DNA from: Otis tarda
Lineage: Eukaryota > Chordata > Aves > Otidiformes > Otididae
NCBI GenBank assembly: GCA_026413225.1
Contig: CM048560.1
Location: forward strand, 12,790,001-12,854,000
DNA: 64,000 bases
Reading direction: 5' to 3'
In this document: positions 14,937 to 28,036 of the stretch, one piece after another
How positions within the stretch are numbered: the first letter of the stretch is position 1
How the letters are laid out: every line of letters starts with the position of its first letter
Notes under the pieces: generated by a model
Databases searched by the model: none
Told to the model about the DNA's origin: nothing
What the model saw: only the letters and a program-made list of their open reading frames with translations
Translations under genes and position numbers: made by a program

Positions 14937-15091
14937 GTATGGAGAAATATGCCTCTGGTGGATGCTCTTTACAGAAAACAGCTGTTCACTCGAAGTATGC
15001 ACTGGGCACGGAGTTAAGCAACAAAGATTTTATAAGGATGCTTGTCACAAACAACAGACCAGGAGCATCCCAGAGTACTCCAAGCCTCCTT
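14937..15091 (+). CDS. Candidate internal coding exon, product unknown
   Basis: This is the most exon-like segment in the window. It is preceded by a T-rich tract ending in TTTTTATAG and followed by the donor GTGAGT at 15092-15097. The length is 155 bp: two bases completing a split codon, then 51 whole codons ending exactly at the donor (phase 2 in, phase 0 out). The frame begins MEKYASGGCSLQKTAVHSKY and ends NNRPGASQSTPSLL. It is hydrophilic and rich in Ser, Thr, Asn and Lys, and looks like linker or disordered protein rather than a catalytic domain. No signal peptide, membrane segment or known motif is visible. A second frame is also open across the same span, which weakens the case, and an internal TTTACAG could serve as an alternative acceptor. 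I do not recognise the protein. It could be a chance splice-site pair or a non-coding RNA exon. Confidence 0.37.
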
Positions 15092-15500
15092 GTGAGTCAT
15101 GCTGAATATTTTCTAAACCTCAGATGCATCAGTTATAATGTACATCTGAGAAGGAGTGACAGGGAGAAAAGTGAGATCTCTACAGGGTCACAAATCTTTT
15201 GCAAAAGCTTGGCAGTTGTGATGGGGAGTGGGATGGAAATGGCAAAGTTGTGTCAAGTTTTCTAAAAGTCGTTTCGTTAGAAAGTTCAGGCTTCCATGAT
15301 CCACAGTCACAGTATAACTTATCCATGCTGTCTTTGAGACTTGCACTGTGAAGTTCATGTAATAGATTCTGGGAAAGCTCATACAGACAACCTCAAGGCA
15401 GGAGCTTTGAGTCTTCAGGTACTTGCAACCTTTATTGGTCTGAGGAGGAGTGGATTTTTAAGTTTTATTTGAGTTGAGACATTCAGCATGGATCTTTCTC

Positions 15501-15531
<31 letters not shown>

Positions 15532-18500
15532 ATAACATACTTCTTGCTCCAGGTAGGATCAATTTTTTTTTTCATTTTCAAAAACTGTACTTTAAATACT
15601 CCTCTAAATACTGCTGCAAAATGAGGACAGCACGGTTTCAGCAGTGATGACTGTCATAGTGGAGTAAGGGGAAACATAGAGGTGAAACTGTGCAGTGTTA
15701 AAGGAAGCGAAGAAAAATATCTCTCATAGGGAGGAGTTCTTGGAAGAAAAACAGTCTTTTTCAAAGGGCTATCTGTGGCTCGTTGCATATAACCTTTCTT
15801 TTGACAATCTGGAAAGGATCTCTCTGTCCCACAGACAGCACTGCATTTTGAAAGCTTTTCTGAGCTCAGAGGGTGCTGAGATGCTGTCTATACACAAGTA
15901 ACTGTGTTGTGTTTATTTACATTGAAATAGAGGGGAAAGGCAGAAAGCCCTAATTAAGGGCTTCGAGGAGAAGCATGTAGGACCAAGGAAACTAATTTTC
16001 AGTGATGTTAAAAGATAGTATGTTCCTTAGTGACATCACTTCAGGAAGCAGTGATGACTTAGTTTTCACTTTCCAGCATTCATATGGAAAAAACTTGTTA
16101 AAAATACCAGTGCTACAGACAAGATAAAAAGCTGGAAATTTCACCACCTGACAACGAATTTATTTGCTGTTAATTTATATGTATAGCACATTTGAGCTAC
16201 AGTTGCTTATGCTGTCACCGTGCAGTCTATTGTGGAAAAATGAACACTCCTATAAAAAGTCTTTGGGGTTTATAGGTCCTGGTAATAATGGTCTATTATC
16301 AGTCAGACACAATAATTTATGATCAGCATAGGTTAACTTGCTGGCTCTCATTCCTTGGCAAAGTCTCTGATTGTATAATTCTTCCTGTCCGTTGTATCAT
16401 TGGAATATTGAACTGCAAATTGGCTTTCGTTCAAAATCCATCTCGTTCAGGATCCTACTTCTCTAGGACTGTATCTTCTATTTAGATCTTATCTAGTTCT
16501 CTGGCAAGCCCAAGTATGATACCTTTTTGGTGCAAACTGGAGTAAGGGACCATTATGGAAGCTGACGGATGTACAGCTCTTAAGGCTGTAAAATGCTTGG
16601 CTTCAGTCAGTTTCTTTAGCAATTGACTTCTTTGTTTAGTATTTTGTGGTGATGTGTATCTGTCTTGCTGAAACGTGAGAAGAAAGAGTTGCTGAAGCTG
16701 TTTATGGCATTAGAGGTGAGTGTCTCAAATACGAAGAATGGATCAAAATTGCCATGTATTCATCACTTACACTCAAGTCTCATTTAATGTAGAGGACTTT
16801 CTCCTTAAGTCTTAAGATTTAGCACCCTGAATTCTATTTAATAACAAATGCAGAGGTTGTAAGTCAGAAAAGCTGATCATGTTTTTACTGAGAAAGATTA
16901 AGTTTAGGGAGTTTAAAAGAGCTTAGCTTTTGCATTAACCATTTACATTAACCAATGAAACTACACATTTTGAACTATAGCACAAGTTGTGTTTTGGAAA
17001 TAATATGACCCATGTTAAAAAAAAAAAGTGTAATGTAATGGAAACTGTAGTGACTTTTTTTAGTTGGAAAAAAGGCTAAAGCTATTCTTTGACAAACTGT
17101 CAAACTGTCAGAATGGCTGATCTGCATGTTGCCCTTGGCTTTCCGCATATTCATGTGACTGTGGTTTGTACCTCATGAAAATGTAAGTGGTGCAAAGAAA
17201 GTTAAGAAAGGAGACAGCTGCTGCTATATGCAGCTGTGATCTGAAATCACAAATTTGTCACCTTACCATCACTTAAATACTTTCCTTACTGCTAAAATTT
17301 GACTTGCAATTCAGTGCTTCTACATAAGAAATAAGATAGTACTCATTATAACCAAGACAAAGACTTGAACTCTCCAACTGACTTTGTTAGTGAAAATTTG
17401 AAGACTGGACTGAGTTCTGGGCTCACTCAAACCTGGTCTAGTCCTTGAGCAGCAAGCTGAAGCTGACTGCTGTTTAAAACAATTTGCATGCTCTGCTTAG
17501 ATATAATCTGGTAGAAGTCCTCTCATTTGCATCTCTTATTCCTTTCTAAAATGTGATGGCTAGGTGATGTCCTATTCTGTGGTGAGAGATCTTTGAGAAA
17601 CTGCAGAGGTAAATATTAACTTATTAAAAAAAAAATTCATTAGACTACTGTGTATTAGTGGTCCTGCATTTCAGCTCTTGAGATCTCCCTGTACAGTTTT
17701 CATAACAGAGTTATTTGAACTGCTTGTTTTTGGAGATTATTTGGATGGAAAAAAGCTTTCATTTGATCTGTATAGATGAACAGAGCAGTAGGGATTTTCC
17801 TGTGAATCCTAGTCATTTTATCCTTAGAAAAATTTTAAACTGGATTTCAGTAAGCACAATTTGCTTTCATAAATATTTAATTAGTTTAGGAAAACTAATA
17901 CATTGGAAATAAACTACTTTCTCCCCTCCTTGTAGCACTTGTGAATATTTCACAAGCATAAACACTATCAGAGTGCTGATGTTGGTGCCAAATGTTTGAG
18001 ACAAGCATAGCTCAAATTCATAATGAGAGCTTTCCAAGCTGCTCAACATGTTCCTTTTTCACATCCATTTGACGTTTTTCTGGCTTGACTTTGTTCTTGC
18101 ATGCAAGTTCTCTGCACAGCCTCTAAAATCAACAGTCTCGCGGTGTTGGAAAGGTAAACCCCATGCTTGCAAATTTTCAATTTAAAAAAAGGTCATATGT
18201 GTTCTGTTCTGCAATACAAACCCACAGGTACAAAGCCATACAGTTGAACATGCAAGTTGTTGTTGAAGGAATAGCCTAATATTTTTTTCTCTTACCTCTG
18301 TACCAGAAAATGTATTTGTGCATCTGCTCACATTCTAATTAAGTATCTTCTAGTTCTATTTAACTCCACTCTCCATTGTATTCTTTTTTTTTTTAAAGAG
18401 CAAGCTAACAAAGCCATTTGTAAGATATTTTCTCAGAAGACTGACTTATTATTTTAGCATTAGATTCTGCTGTTCACACAGGACCAGTAAAAAGCATAGG

Positions 18501-21500
18501 CACAATTTGAGCTGTAAAATGTTGACACCTCTGAAGTTGGTGGAAATTTTGCCAGTGGGATAGATTACAAATCTATGTACATGTAAACTGAAAGAAATAT
18601 TTTCTTCTCTTTTAACAATAATTCTTTTTAATGTGTTATAAATATATCAGCCTTGCTGTAGCTGTCATGCTTACTGCGTGAGAGCTAACATTGAGTTTAT
18701 AGCAGTGTTGCTAGTATGTATCATACTTTCTCTCAGATGAACTTCAAAATTATTTTGACGTGGTTTGTACTTAAGGCAATTTCCCTTTATTTTTCTGTTT
18801 TAATCTGGGGCTTTTTTTCCCCAATAGAAGTTCAAGAAGACAACTTTAATTGGACTTTTGGTTTTTTTTTTTACATTTTCCTAAATGATTAAATGGTGCC
18901 ATGAAGAATATTAAAGATTTTAATCTCTGATCTGTTTTGCAGATAGATATTGAGAAAATAATATCTTCAGATACACTTGGGAAGTGCAACATACGCATGT
19001 AATAACTACTGTTCTTAAGCTATTTAACATAAATGTATGAGGCTTTTAAAATAGTGGTGCTAAGGACAGCATGTATTTTAGAATACCAACTGGGGCTTGA
19101 GCTACTGAGTACGAAGCTCATGTTAAAAGATGTTCTTCTGTATGCATATAATAACTCACATATTCAAGAACTACTTAGTATGATCCTTCTGTATTTTCCC
19201 TGTACCTGCTGTTACTTCCAGATAGGCAGTTATGATTCTTCAGGTACTAGAGTTGAACCACCAGTCTGGCCTTCCTGACTGCCATAATTCTGAGAATATA
19301 GACTACAAGTCCCATTCAGTCAACTACCTCCCCCACAGCTTCTTGACAGTAGAGTCTTGTTAACATGAGGTCTTGATCATCTTTTTAGAGCCATAGTCTT
19401 GCCTTTTCAGGATTCATCTGTTAGAAGCATCCTTGAATCACTCAGTAATTGTAGGCTCCTAAGACTATGGGGTTCTAGCAGTTCTTTGTAGCATATCAGA
19501 TGTAGGAACAGAAGAAAACAGTAAGAAACAAAACTAACAGCTTATTATATGTTGCACTTTTAATTAATAGTTTAAAACCAAAGCTACTGAAGTGAGTAAT
19601 TCACGTTAGATATCGGATTAGACTTCAAAAATGAATAGAAAATTTTTCCCTTTCTATATTAAAGATTGGGTGGGGTTTTTTTGGTGTTTTTTTTTTTTCT
19701 TTCCCTCTGGCATTTGCAAAGAGGGAAAGTTGTAGTAAAAATCTTCACTGAGAAAGGGTGAGAAGTAATGCAGAACTGAATCTTAATACTGCAGTTCAAA
19801 ACTACATCTTCTTTAATGTAATAATGGGACCATTTTTAACTGCTGATGAATCTATGGAGTTTCTATGTTCCATTCAACCCAACCTCAGCACAACTGAAAA
19901 TGAATAAAGAATGCAAGAAAAAAAAAATTAAAAGATTTTTGTGTGCAGGTTAGGATAAAAAATCCTACATGTTAGGAAGCTCTATGATCCCTATTAACTT
20001 TAAACCTTAATGATTATTTAGAAGGACTTTTGAATGTTTGGGATGGGGCGGGGGGAAGTTCAGTTGATTGATAATGAACCTCACCGTACAGAGATTTAAT
20101 CTGCCAAACTCCTGCTTTTGACTGTTTATTGTCTGAAGATGTCAGAACTTTCTGTAATTATCTTTTTGATTTCTAAACTATTTCAAGTGTTTCCTGTTAC
20201 TGATTTCTATTCTTGATTTGAGAGATGAGTGAAAATAATTTGGAAGAGCTTTTGATTAATTGCTGTCTAGAAGTGCTATGCACTTTGTCTAAATAGACTG
20301 TCTTGCTCCTCTAGCATTTCAGATATGAAAAATGTGGGTGAAATAGTATTTAATTAAATTTATTATTAAGTAATGTAAGGTAGTAATCAAAAATCCATAG
20401 AGATTGATTGATCTATGGTAGTTAATTTGTTTGCCTGTAACTCCTATTTCCTATAACTACTTTAATCCAGTCTATAGTGAGGATTTAGGAATCAGTAATG
20501 ATAGTAATGTATTATTTTGAAATTTTTCCTAAAACTAGAATTTCAAAATTTAGTAATTCAGTTTAGCGCTACTGACAGTAACAACTTTTCTTCTTCTAAA
20601 GATGTAACCCATATGTTGTGGCTGTGCCATATTTGGATGCAACTGTGCTTTTCCTACTGGAATCAATATATTACAGCACACTGAAAAGCAGAATTAGTCA
20701 TGGAAATATTTAGTTTAGGGCTAGTGATTTTTTGGTGTTACTTTATCTACTTGGTGTGCAAATGGAAAAATACTCTACACCTTGCATTTACAGAGAAGAT
20801 TGTGCAGGTCAGTTATGCAAACTGTTAATTTAGCATCATAAGATGTGAGGCAGTGCTGGCTGTACTTGAAGACAAGATATAAAACTTGGAGGCCCAATAA
20901 GGTGATACATGTGGTTATAAAATGGTCTTTTATTTCTTAATCTGCTGTCCTTGTTCTGCAAACCAGTCTAGCCTCTCTGTGGAACATGATGGCCGAAGTA
21001 CATTTTGGGGATCATGTACACCATGTTTTGATAGATTACTGAATATGTAAATAGTGTTAAAGATGTGGCAGATTCCATTTGTCTTGTTTCTATTGTGGGG
21101 ATTGCAAGTATGAGAAATCTTGTGTGTTACTAGATCTTGATTGTTATAAGCAATATGGATAGTTGTCTTATTTTATTCTCTTTGCATAACAACTTCTGAC
21201 AGCAAACTTTTTGTGGTAGGGTTTTTTTTTGACAGTGGAATCTGATAATAGCAAACAAACAAAAGCATTCAAAAAGTAAGCAGTTAGAACAACAGTACAG
21301 TAGCTCAAATTCTTTTTCTCCATCAAATTTGTACAAAGTGGTGGGGGACTTATAGTTATCCACTGGCTACTGTTTGGGGTGTATCAACTTATTGATTCTT
21401 AGGAATTACAGATTCTTTAACCAACATAGAAAAATATAAAATCTGAGAGAGGTGAGGCTCTGAGATTAGTACTTCATATATTATTTTATACAACCTTATA

Positions 21501-21619
21501 TGTCCAGTGGTATACTCATCCCATATGGAATTCAGCATAGCAAAATGAAAGCGGCATGGATTTTAGCACAGATTATGTCACTATTCCAAACACACTAAAT
21601 CTTCACAGCATCCCAGGGT
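15092..21619. other. Unannotated AT-rich DNA
   Basis: No gene, RNA or mobile element was recognised. It contains a run of 24 T at 15508-15531 and a T-rich patch at 19675-19700. Open frames here (for example 15695-15901, 16288-16485 and 19033-19278, all +) are under 85 codons and carry no recognisable domain. If 14937-15091 is an exon, this is the following intron. Confidence 0.55.
15508..15531. repeat. T24 homopolymer
   Basis: This is an uninterrupted run of 24 T, preceded by a CT-rich stretch. It may be the poly-A tail of an old minus-strand retroposon or simple slippage. I recognise no element body beside it. Confidence 0.9.
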
Positions 21620-23050
21620 TAGGATGCAAGTTTTAACGAGATCCACTTGAGTGGAACTGCTAAGATGAAAACCAAAGTCTGTGAGATTGTAATTATGGAA
21701 GCTGGCAGACTGAGATCAGAAATAAGCAGCTGTGACTCCCCAGTATGCATGGAATGATTTAGAAAAACGTACTCTGGAAATACTTCAATATTCGGTGTCT
21801 TATTTAAAAATGGCTTCTCTGAATCCAAGTAATGCATTTTACATGTGGAAGCACTGGACCAAAGCACATGGAGACACAGCACCTGAAGTGTCTGTTCTGT
21901 TACTTTACATGAAGCTGGAATGTTCTCTTGGCCTTTTGAGCAGTCCCAAAGAAACGTGGAACAATGAGTCTGATGCTGTATGATGACTCTGATGGCACCA
22001 GTCTCTGATAGTGCTTCGTCTCTGAGGCAGAGAGGCTGGACTGGAGAGCTACTTGACAAGGGAAGCCAGAAATGAAGTGAGTATCTCGTCTCCATTGTTC
22101 GTTACTGGAGTTCACATACACTTCTTCTGTGGGCCAAAATCACTTTGGACCGAAGTGCGAGAACCAGTTCTGGCTCTACCAGATGAGTGTTACGTGGTGG
22201 CTGCTGGTCTGTTCCAGTATGTTCAGATGGGTATTGCCTATCTACATGCTACCTGTGGGTCATTTTATTCCTGTCAATAGTTGCAAACTGGCTGCTGTTA
22301 TCTTCATTGGGTACACAGTCATCTACAGCTGTGGCAGGCAGTCACCACAAAATACTTTGTTGTTTCCCTTGAATCAAGCCATCTGATGATATGTTTGGGT
22401 ACATGGCAAACAGAACAAAATCACAGGTAGACCTTCATTTCACAAAACTGTATTCCCAAAATGAAGGAAGAGGGGAGACCATCTATTGAAATACTGTCAC
22501 AGGGTGACGCCTACCTGAAAGCACTGCTTAAAGCAATGAGACCTTGTCTATGTCTGTCTAGCTCATAATTAAGGTGGAAAAACAAGTAAAGCACAGGTAA
22601 TTACAATGGATGTTTACCTGAAAGCTCTGCCCTATGTCTATCCTGTTGTAATGTTTTAGATTAATGTGTCAAAGAAGCACAGATGAACTTGTAACAACTT
22701 TGCATCCTTTGTAACATGTTTGGGGCAGGAATTCAAAACACAGTGATAAATGGACTGCTGATGGGTGTAGATATGCAGAAAATTGGAGACTACTCTGGCG
22801 CTGATGTGACTGACAAGGCCATGGGCATGTAGCCACCTAAGCTGGAACACCCAAACCCAGGCAGATGTCTGAGCCTGTGATGGAAGCGCCATGCTGGTCT
22901 GGACCACCAGCCAAGACCCAGGCATTCATGGTGCATGAGGATTGTCTGGTTCCCATTACTCTGGGTCATTGCTATGCTGGTTTAAACTGGATTGAAGGTG
23001 CAGGAGCCTTCATTGATGCGTCTGTAATGTGCATATATTGTAGAATAGAA
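21620..23050. other. Stop-poor, less AT-rich island with overlapping open frames
   Basis: Compared with its surroundings this stretch is visibly less AT-rich and carries overlapping open frames on both strands. They include the longest in the window (21619-22095, -, 158 codons, ATG start), 21732-21983 (+, 83 codons), 22129-22386 (+, 85 codons) and 22865-23140 (+, 91 codons). None shows a domain I recognise, and the + frames do not join through obvious splice sites. A GTGAGT donor-like site lies near 22079. It may be an exon of a non-coding RNA, a decayed pseudogene or an unrecognised old element. I cannot choose between these by eye. Confidence 0.35.
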
Positions 23051-23242
23051 ACCTTAGACTATAAATCATTATATACTCTTATACCTCTCTTGGTTAATGA
23101 TGACAATGATAATAGAATAATAGTGTCAGTACAGGACTAATTGTTACACTAATGCTTGTGACTTGATTCTGGAGTTGCTTGTGTACGTTTCAATATAACT
23201 ATATACTGTTCTTACTTTTTTCTCTGAAAAGTGATGCTATGA

Positions 23243-23302
23243 GCATGATGTTAGGATAGATGACCTTCAAAAGTGTCTTTCAACATGAATTATTCCAAGA
23301 TT
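23243..23302 (+). mobile_element. Old CR1 LINE, 3' tail fragment
   Basis: The segment reads like a worn CR1 3' end. A TTAGGATAGATGACCTTC block corresponds to the usual gactagatgatctc. It is followed by a TCTTTCAAC block for cccttccaac, and then AATTATTCCAAGATTT for the terminal octamer repeats. Only about 60 bp is recognisable, so the insertion is heavily 5'-truncated or eroded. Divergence is high, which marks it as an old copy. No coding part remains. Confidence 0.6.
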
Positions 23303-26300
23303 TATTTTTTTCGTACAATATTTTTTTCAATATATGTTCATTCAAACTTTTACTGATACGGTATGTGCATATCACTTTCCAACTTCATGGAAAGGATTTG
23401 CTTTGTGAAGACCTTTGAGAAAAAAGGACATTAACTGAAATGGGCATAAAATGAATATAGAAGTGGATCAATTTTTACTATGTTTTTTGACATACATTTT
23501 AGTGAAGAACTGTGATTACTTCTAGTAACTATCAGAAGCCCAGCTTAAGCTCTGTTCGAGTCACTTTGCAAAACTCCCTTTGACCTCGAAGACTCAAAAT
23601 CCTGGGGAATAAAAAAAAAAGGCAACTCAGTCTTTATTTTTGTAGTCATTAGCCAAGACTGAATCCTCCCAAAGCAATTTATGAAAGATAATGAAACAAC
23701 TTAATTTACCATCAAGATAGTTCAATTCACATTCTTCTCAGTTCCATTCAGTCTCAACAAAATTGGATCATTATTTATCTTTAATTTTAATTCTTAAGCT
23801 AAATTGTTTACCAGAAGGAATTTTTCCTGTCTTTCTCTCCAATAACAATTTATTAAGCACAACGGAAACACTGAAAATAAATGAAAAGCAAATTGAGGTT
23901 CTTGCTGACTTAGTCAACTTGTAGTTTCTTCATATAGCTCTTGTTATGCAAGGCAAAGAGACTCAATTATTTGCAGTTAATTGTATGCCACTGGAAGACT
24001 TTAACCTCTTGTAAACTGCTAGGTGAGGAGATGCTGTACACAGAGGACTTGTAACTGGTAAACTATGGGACTTGACTCATTCAGATGGGTTGTACATAAT
24101 ATTCTAAAATAGGTTTAAGGAGTGAGGAAAGTGGAGATGGCTCAATTACTTGTACTGAGAGGGGAAAAATCAATCTTGTGATGGCACAGTGGGTTTTGAG
24201 AAGGGGTGTAGGGAAGGTGGGTAGGCATAGGTCCTCTCCTGTTACTGTCCTTGTCCTCTGTCCTAGAACACCACCTGCTTTGTCTACGTCCAGCCATATC
24301 TGTGCTTGCAGCTTAGTGCTACTCTGTCTTTGTTGTCTTATTGCAGTTTGGTGCCTGCTGAATTCTTTTCACTGTGTATTTGACTAAGTAGAACTGTAGC
24401 CAGCGAGGAATATGTAGGCTGCTTTCTCAATTTATTGCTATGGTGTGACTATTCATATGAAATACTAAACTTATGCCAAAATGCAGGGAACTACCCTGCT
24501 GAGAAGATTGCTAGATATGCAACAGCAACTGTAAGCTTTTCTCCACTGATAGTGGTATGGTAAAAGAAAAGAGTTTTTGGTACCTCATTCTAGCATGTAA
24601 ATACAGGTTTAATATAAATCATGGATGTAGATTTATTTGGCGCAAAACATGTGTTTATACAGAAATGTATCTAATAGCATGATCATATACTTAAAGTTAG
24701 ACTATTAAATACTAGTGGTTGCAGAGTTAAAAATGTAGAATCCTTGCTTTCTTAAATATTAAAAAAAAAACAAACACAGAACCCCTTTCTAGTTAAGTTA
24801 AAAGAAAGGAATAAATGGGTTAATATTCTGAAAACTGTGAATATGAGAGTCAGAGCAGGGTGCTTTACATAACTGCAGGAGATTTGCCATTCTTAAAGAC
24901 AGGGTTCCCAGAGTATAGCAGCAGAGAAATTACTGCTTTGGGATACACATTAAATACCAACGTCAAGGGAAACTGCAGGATGATGAAAAGCTGAAGACTG
25001 CAGAGCTAGTAGTAACTGTATTGCGTTTCTGTATTTGTGATGATCTGCAAGTTTTCTAGTAAAATCTCATTTTACGTTACTTTATGACCACCTAGTCTGT
25101 ACATTCGTATTGTCTTCCTCATCTCTGTCTCTCACACTATTTATCTTCCTCTTAACACCAAGTGTTTGAAGAAAGCAAACTACTAGGAAAAGTTAAGCTG
25201 TTTCAAGTCTGGAGAAAATAGAAATGTTGAAACAATAACTCCATTCTGTACACACCATTTTGTACTTGACAGGTGGACCCAGAGACAGTAAAGAACACAA
25301 GGGAGCTTTTAAACAGCTATCAACATACTGTAACTTAGAGCACAAGCTCAGCATGGGCTGTTATTCTTGCTCCAGATAGGCTATTGGAATAAAATTTTTG
25401 AGTTGTAGATATTTGTCCCTTTAGAACCTCCTTCCACTAAAGTCACAAAGAATTGGTACAGTCAATGAAGGAGTACAGGGAGGTGATTCTAATGGATGGT
25501 TAATTTTAAGCAGAATTTAAGATGAAAGAAACATTCTTATGCTGAATATGAAGTAGGGACTTGATTATGCTTTTATTGCTTTGGGTCAAGTGTGGAGTAC
25601 AGTGTGATAAATATTTAGTCGTAAGTTCCTTCTTCTAATGCCCACTTAAAATTGAGCAGAATTTGGGTTCAATTTTGCAAATGCCCGGAAAATCAGAGGT
25701 TCATTAATGTTAATTTCTGTCAGTTAATGTATTCTAGAGGACCTAAGAATGAGGATGGTTGAATTGAATCTTCCAGGGAAGGGAATTTCAGTAGAAGGGC
25801 ATGAGGACAAATTATTCAATCCCAGTAGCAAGTAAACCAGAATATAATCTAACAATGTGTTTTTGATTGAACTAGTGCTCTCCAAAAAAACTAGTCAGCC
25901 GGTTAATCCATTTCAAAATAGAAAACTGAGTTATTAGGTCAGCTCCCTGGGTGAAACTTAGACAGATGAGTTCTCCCCAGGCTGAAGGAAGGTATTAAGA
26001 ATTCTGTGGGAGGTGTCACAAACCTCTTAATTATCTGCAGAGATTTTTTTGTGCCTAGCCCCAAACCCCTGTTCTTCTAGCTCGAGCTTTCCACCAAATT
26101 GGTAAACAAAACTTTTGCAAGGGACTATTCAGGAGGCTTCAGGGAATACCAAAGCCATTTATTTACTGTTCAGTATTCAAGTCACTCGTAAAGATTAGTG
26201 TCATGTAGGTGCAAGTGTATAGGCAGTGAAAAACGTGTAGTTATACAGACATACAGACACTCTGTGCATATGTAAACCTTAGCAGATAGTATGCATATCA

Positions 26301-27961
26301 GTATATCTTCAATGCAACACAGGCTTTATTAAGAGTGTGAAATTCCACAGGGAATAGTTACTGTTAAGTAATTACATCCATTAGCATGAAGGACACCTGG
26401 CTTTATCTCCTTCCTATTCCTTTTCTTGGAGAAGCAGAATGATTATCTCATATCTACCTGACTTGCATTGTCATATCTTATTACTTGACCAATTTAACAA
26501 CATGCAGGGCAAATACACTACAAAGCCAAAGCTCTCAATGTTAATTAGTCAGAAGTAGATAAGAAAGAGAACATTTTAAGGCTGAAATAATTTATGTCTC
26601 AGAAGGGAAGTGCCATTTTACAGGAAAGACATATTTCTTATTTAGGAAACACTTGTAAAATCTTTGTATTAGAAAGAAATATTGACTTTATGTATTTCAT
26701 CTCATATTTTGAAATTTTTTCCCATGTCTCATTAAACCCATTGTTCCCTTATCCTTTACTTGGCCACGTGGAGAGGTGAATAAATGGCTGACCAGCATAT
26801 ATTTGTAGATACAGCATGTATGTGCTGTGTACAGGGAGGTAGCTAGGACTTCTTAAGTCAAGTGTTTAGCTGCACAGAAATGTTGGTGAAATGACAGTAC
26901 ACATATAGAAAGGTGCTGTGCTTTGCTCTTATTCTGCAGGCGTATCTGGGAGATCAGTAGGGAAGTTGTCTTCCATCAGCTGGTTTCTTTGTTGATATTA
27001 GGACGTGATATACTTCTCTCTTCTTAGCGTAGAGTTTGTGTCATACGGATTCTGGCCTTGCTCTTAACATAATGGCAGATGGTATAAAAGGACACAGTTT
27101 GATTCCTTGGTTTGTTTAACATCGTTAAAATCTTTAACTATTTTGATTAGGTAGTACCAGAGTGTTTTCCGTATTTTTTGTGGATTATTGAATTACATTT
27201 AATTTCTAGGAATCAGAGTACTGAACAGATACCTTTATAGACATATAAATGCACACATAGAGAAGAGGATGTTTGATATTTTGCGTTTTAAATTGACTGG
27301 TTTTGAGCAGAACTACTTCCTTGATTTTGGGTAAAAAAAAAAAAGACACTAAAAAAAAAACTTCCTTAAAAAAGTCACGAAATATTAACAGATCAGTACC
27401 ACATCCAACAATGATGTATGCTTTCCATATTTCAATATTTTTGTTTCTGGATCAGACCTTTTAGACAAGGGCTGCTTTTGTGCTAAAGAAAACAAATTGA
27501 TTTACAGTATGGAACAAATGCCATCTGACAGGATATCAAGTTGTGAAATGGAGCAGAAGCAAATGCATACAATGAAGAATGACTGTTTTTCATAGAAAGA
27601 AGTTGCAATGAATGCAAGCTGTGCCAAACCAAATGTCCCCAGTCACTAATAGTAACGTGACAAGAAGTCATGCGATTGTGTGTTGTGAAACTAAAAACTT
27701 AAGCTCAGGAAATCTTATTTAGCATGGTATATAAATGACTATTTCTGTTCTCAACTGCCTTGAGAAACAGTGCAGATAAGATGATCTCTTGCTAACTATG
27801 GGGAAACCCTTTTGAAGTTTAGAGAGAAGTATAACATTGTAATCTGAGGAAGTAGTCTAGCGTGTGATCAGAATAATTGGAGTTTTATTTGCTTTTCAGT
27901 TTATTAGTTTTATTACTCCCTGGCTGACTAGTTATTTTGTGTTATTGGAAGTGATTTCAAT
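23303..27961. other. Unannotated AT-rich DNA
   Basis: Nothing identifiable was seen here beyond short A or T runs, including two A runs near 27333-27360. Open frames are below 70 codons and show no domain. No splice-flanked coding segment stood out. Confidence 0.55.
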
Positions 27962-28036
27962 AAGTAAATTGCTGAGGGTACACTCAGTCTACCTCTCCGT
28001 GTTGCTGACAAAGATGTTAAACAGTGCTGATGGGAA
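27962..28036 (-). mobile_element. CR1 LINE fragment, reverse-transcriptase palm region
   Basis: Read on the minus strand, the segment translates as ALFNIFVSNTER, then an in-frame TAG, then TECTLSN. This lines up with the CR1 ORF2 block VLFNIFVSDMDSGIECTLSKFADD, just C-terminal of the PQGSVLGP motif. At the DNA level it matches the common avian CR1 stretch around gctgacaaagatgttaaacag. It is short (about 75 bp), carries a stop and cannot be functional. The minus strand here is immediately downstream, in protein order, of the larger CR1 fragment at 33640-34106, so both may derive from one insertion. Confidence 0.72.

Noticed and set aside
22512-22630. Repeated TACCTGAAAGC(A/T)CTGC at 22512 and 22615
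   Set aside because: Fifteen of sixteen bases match but the flanks do not extend convincingly, so it is probably coincidence.
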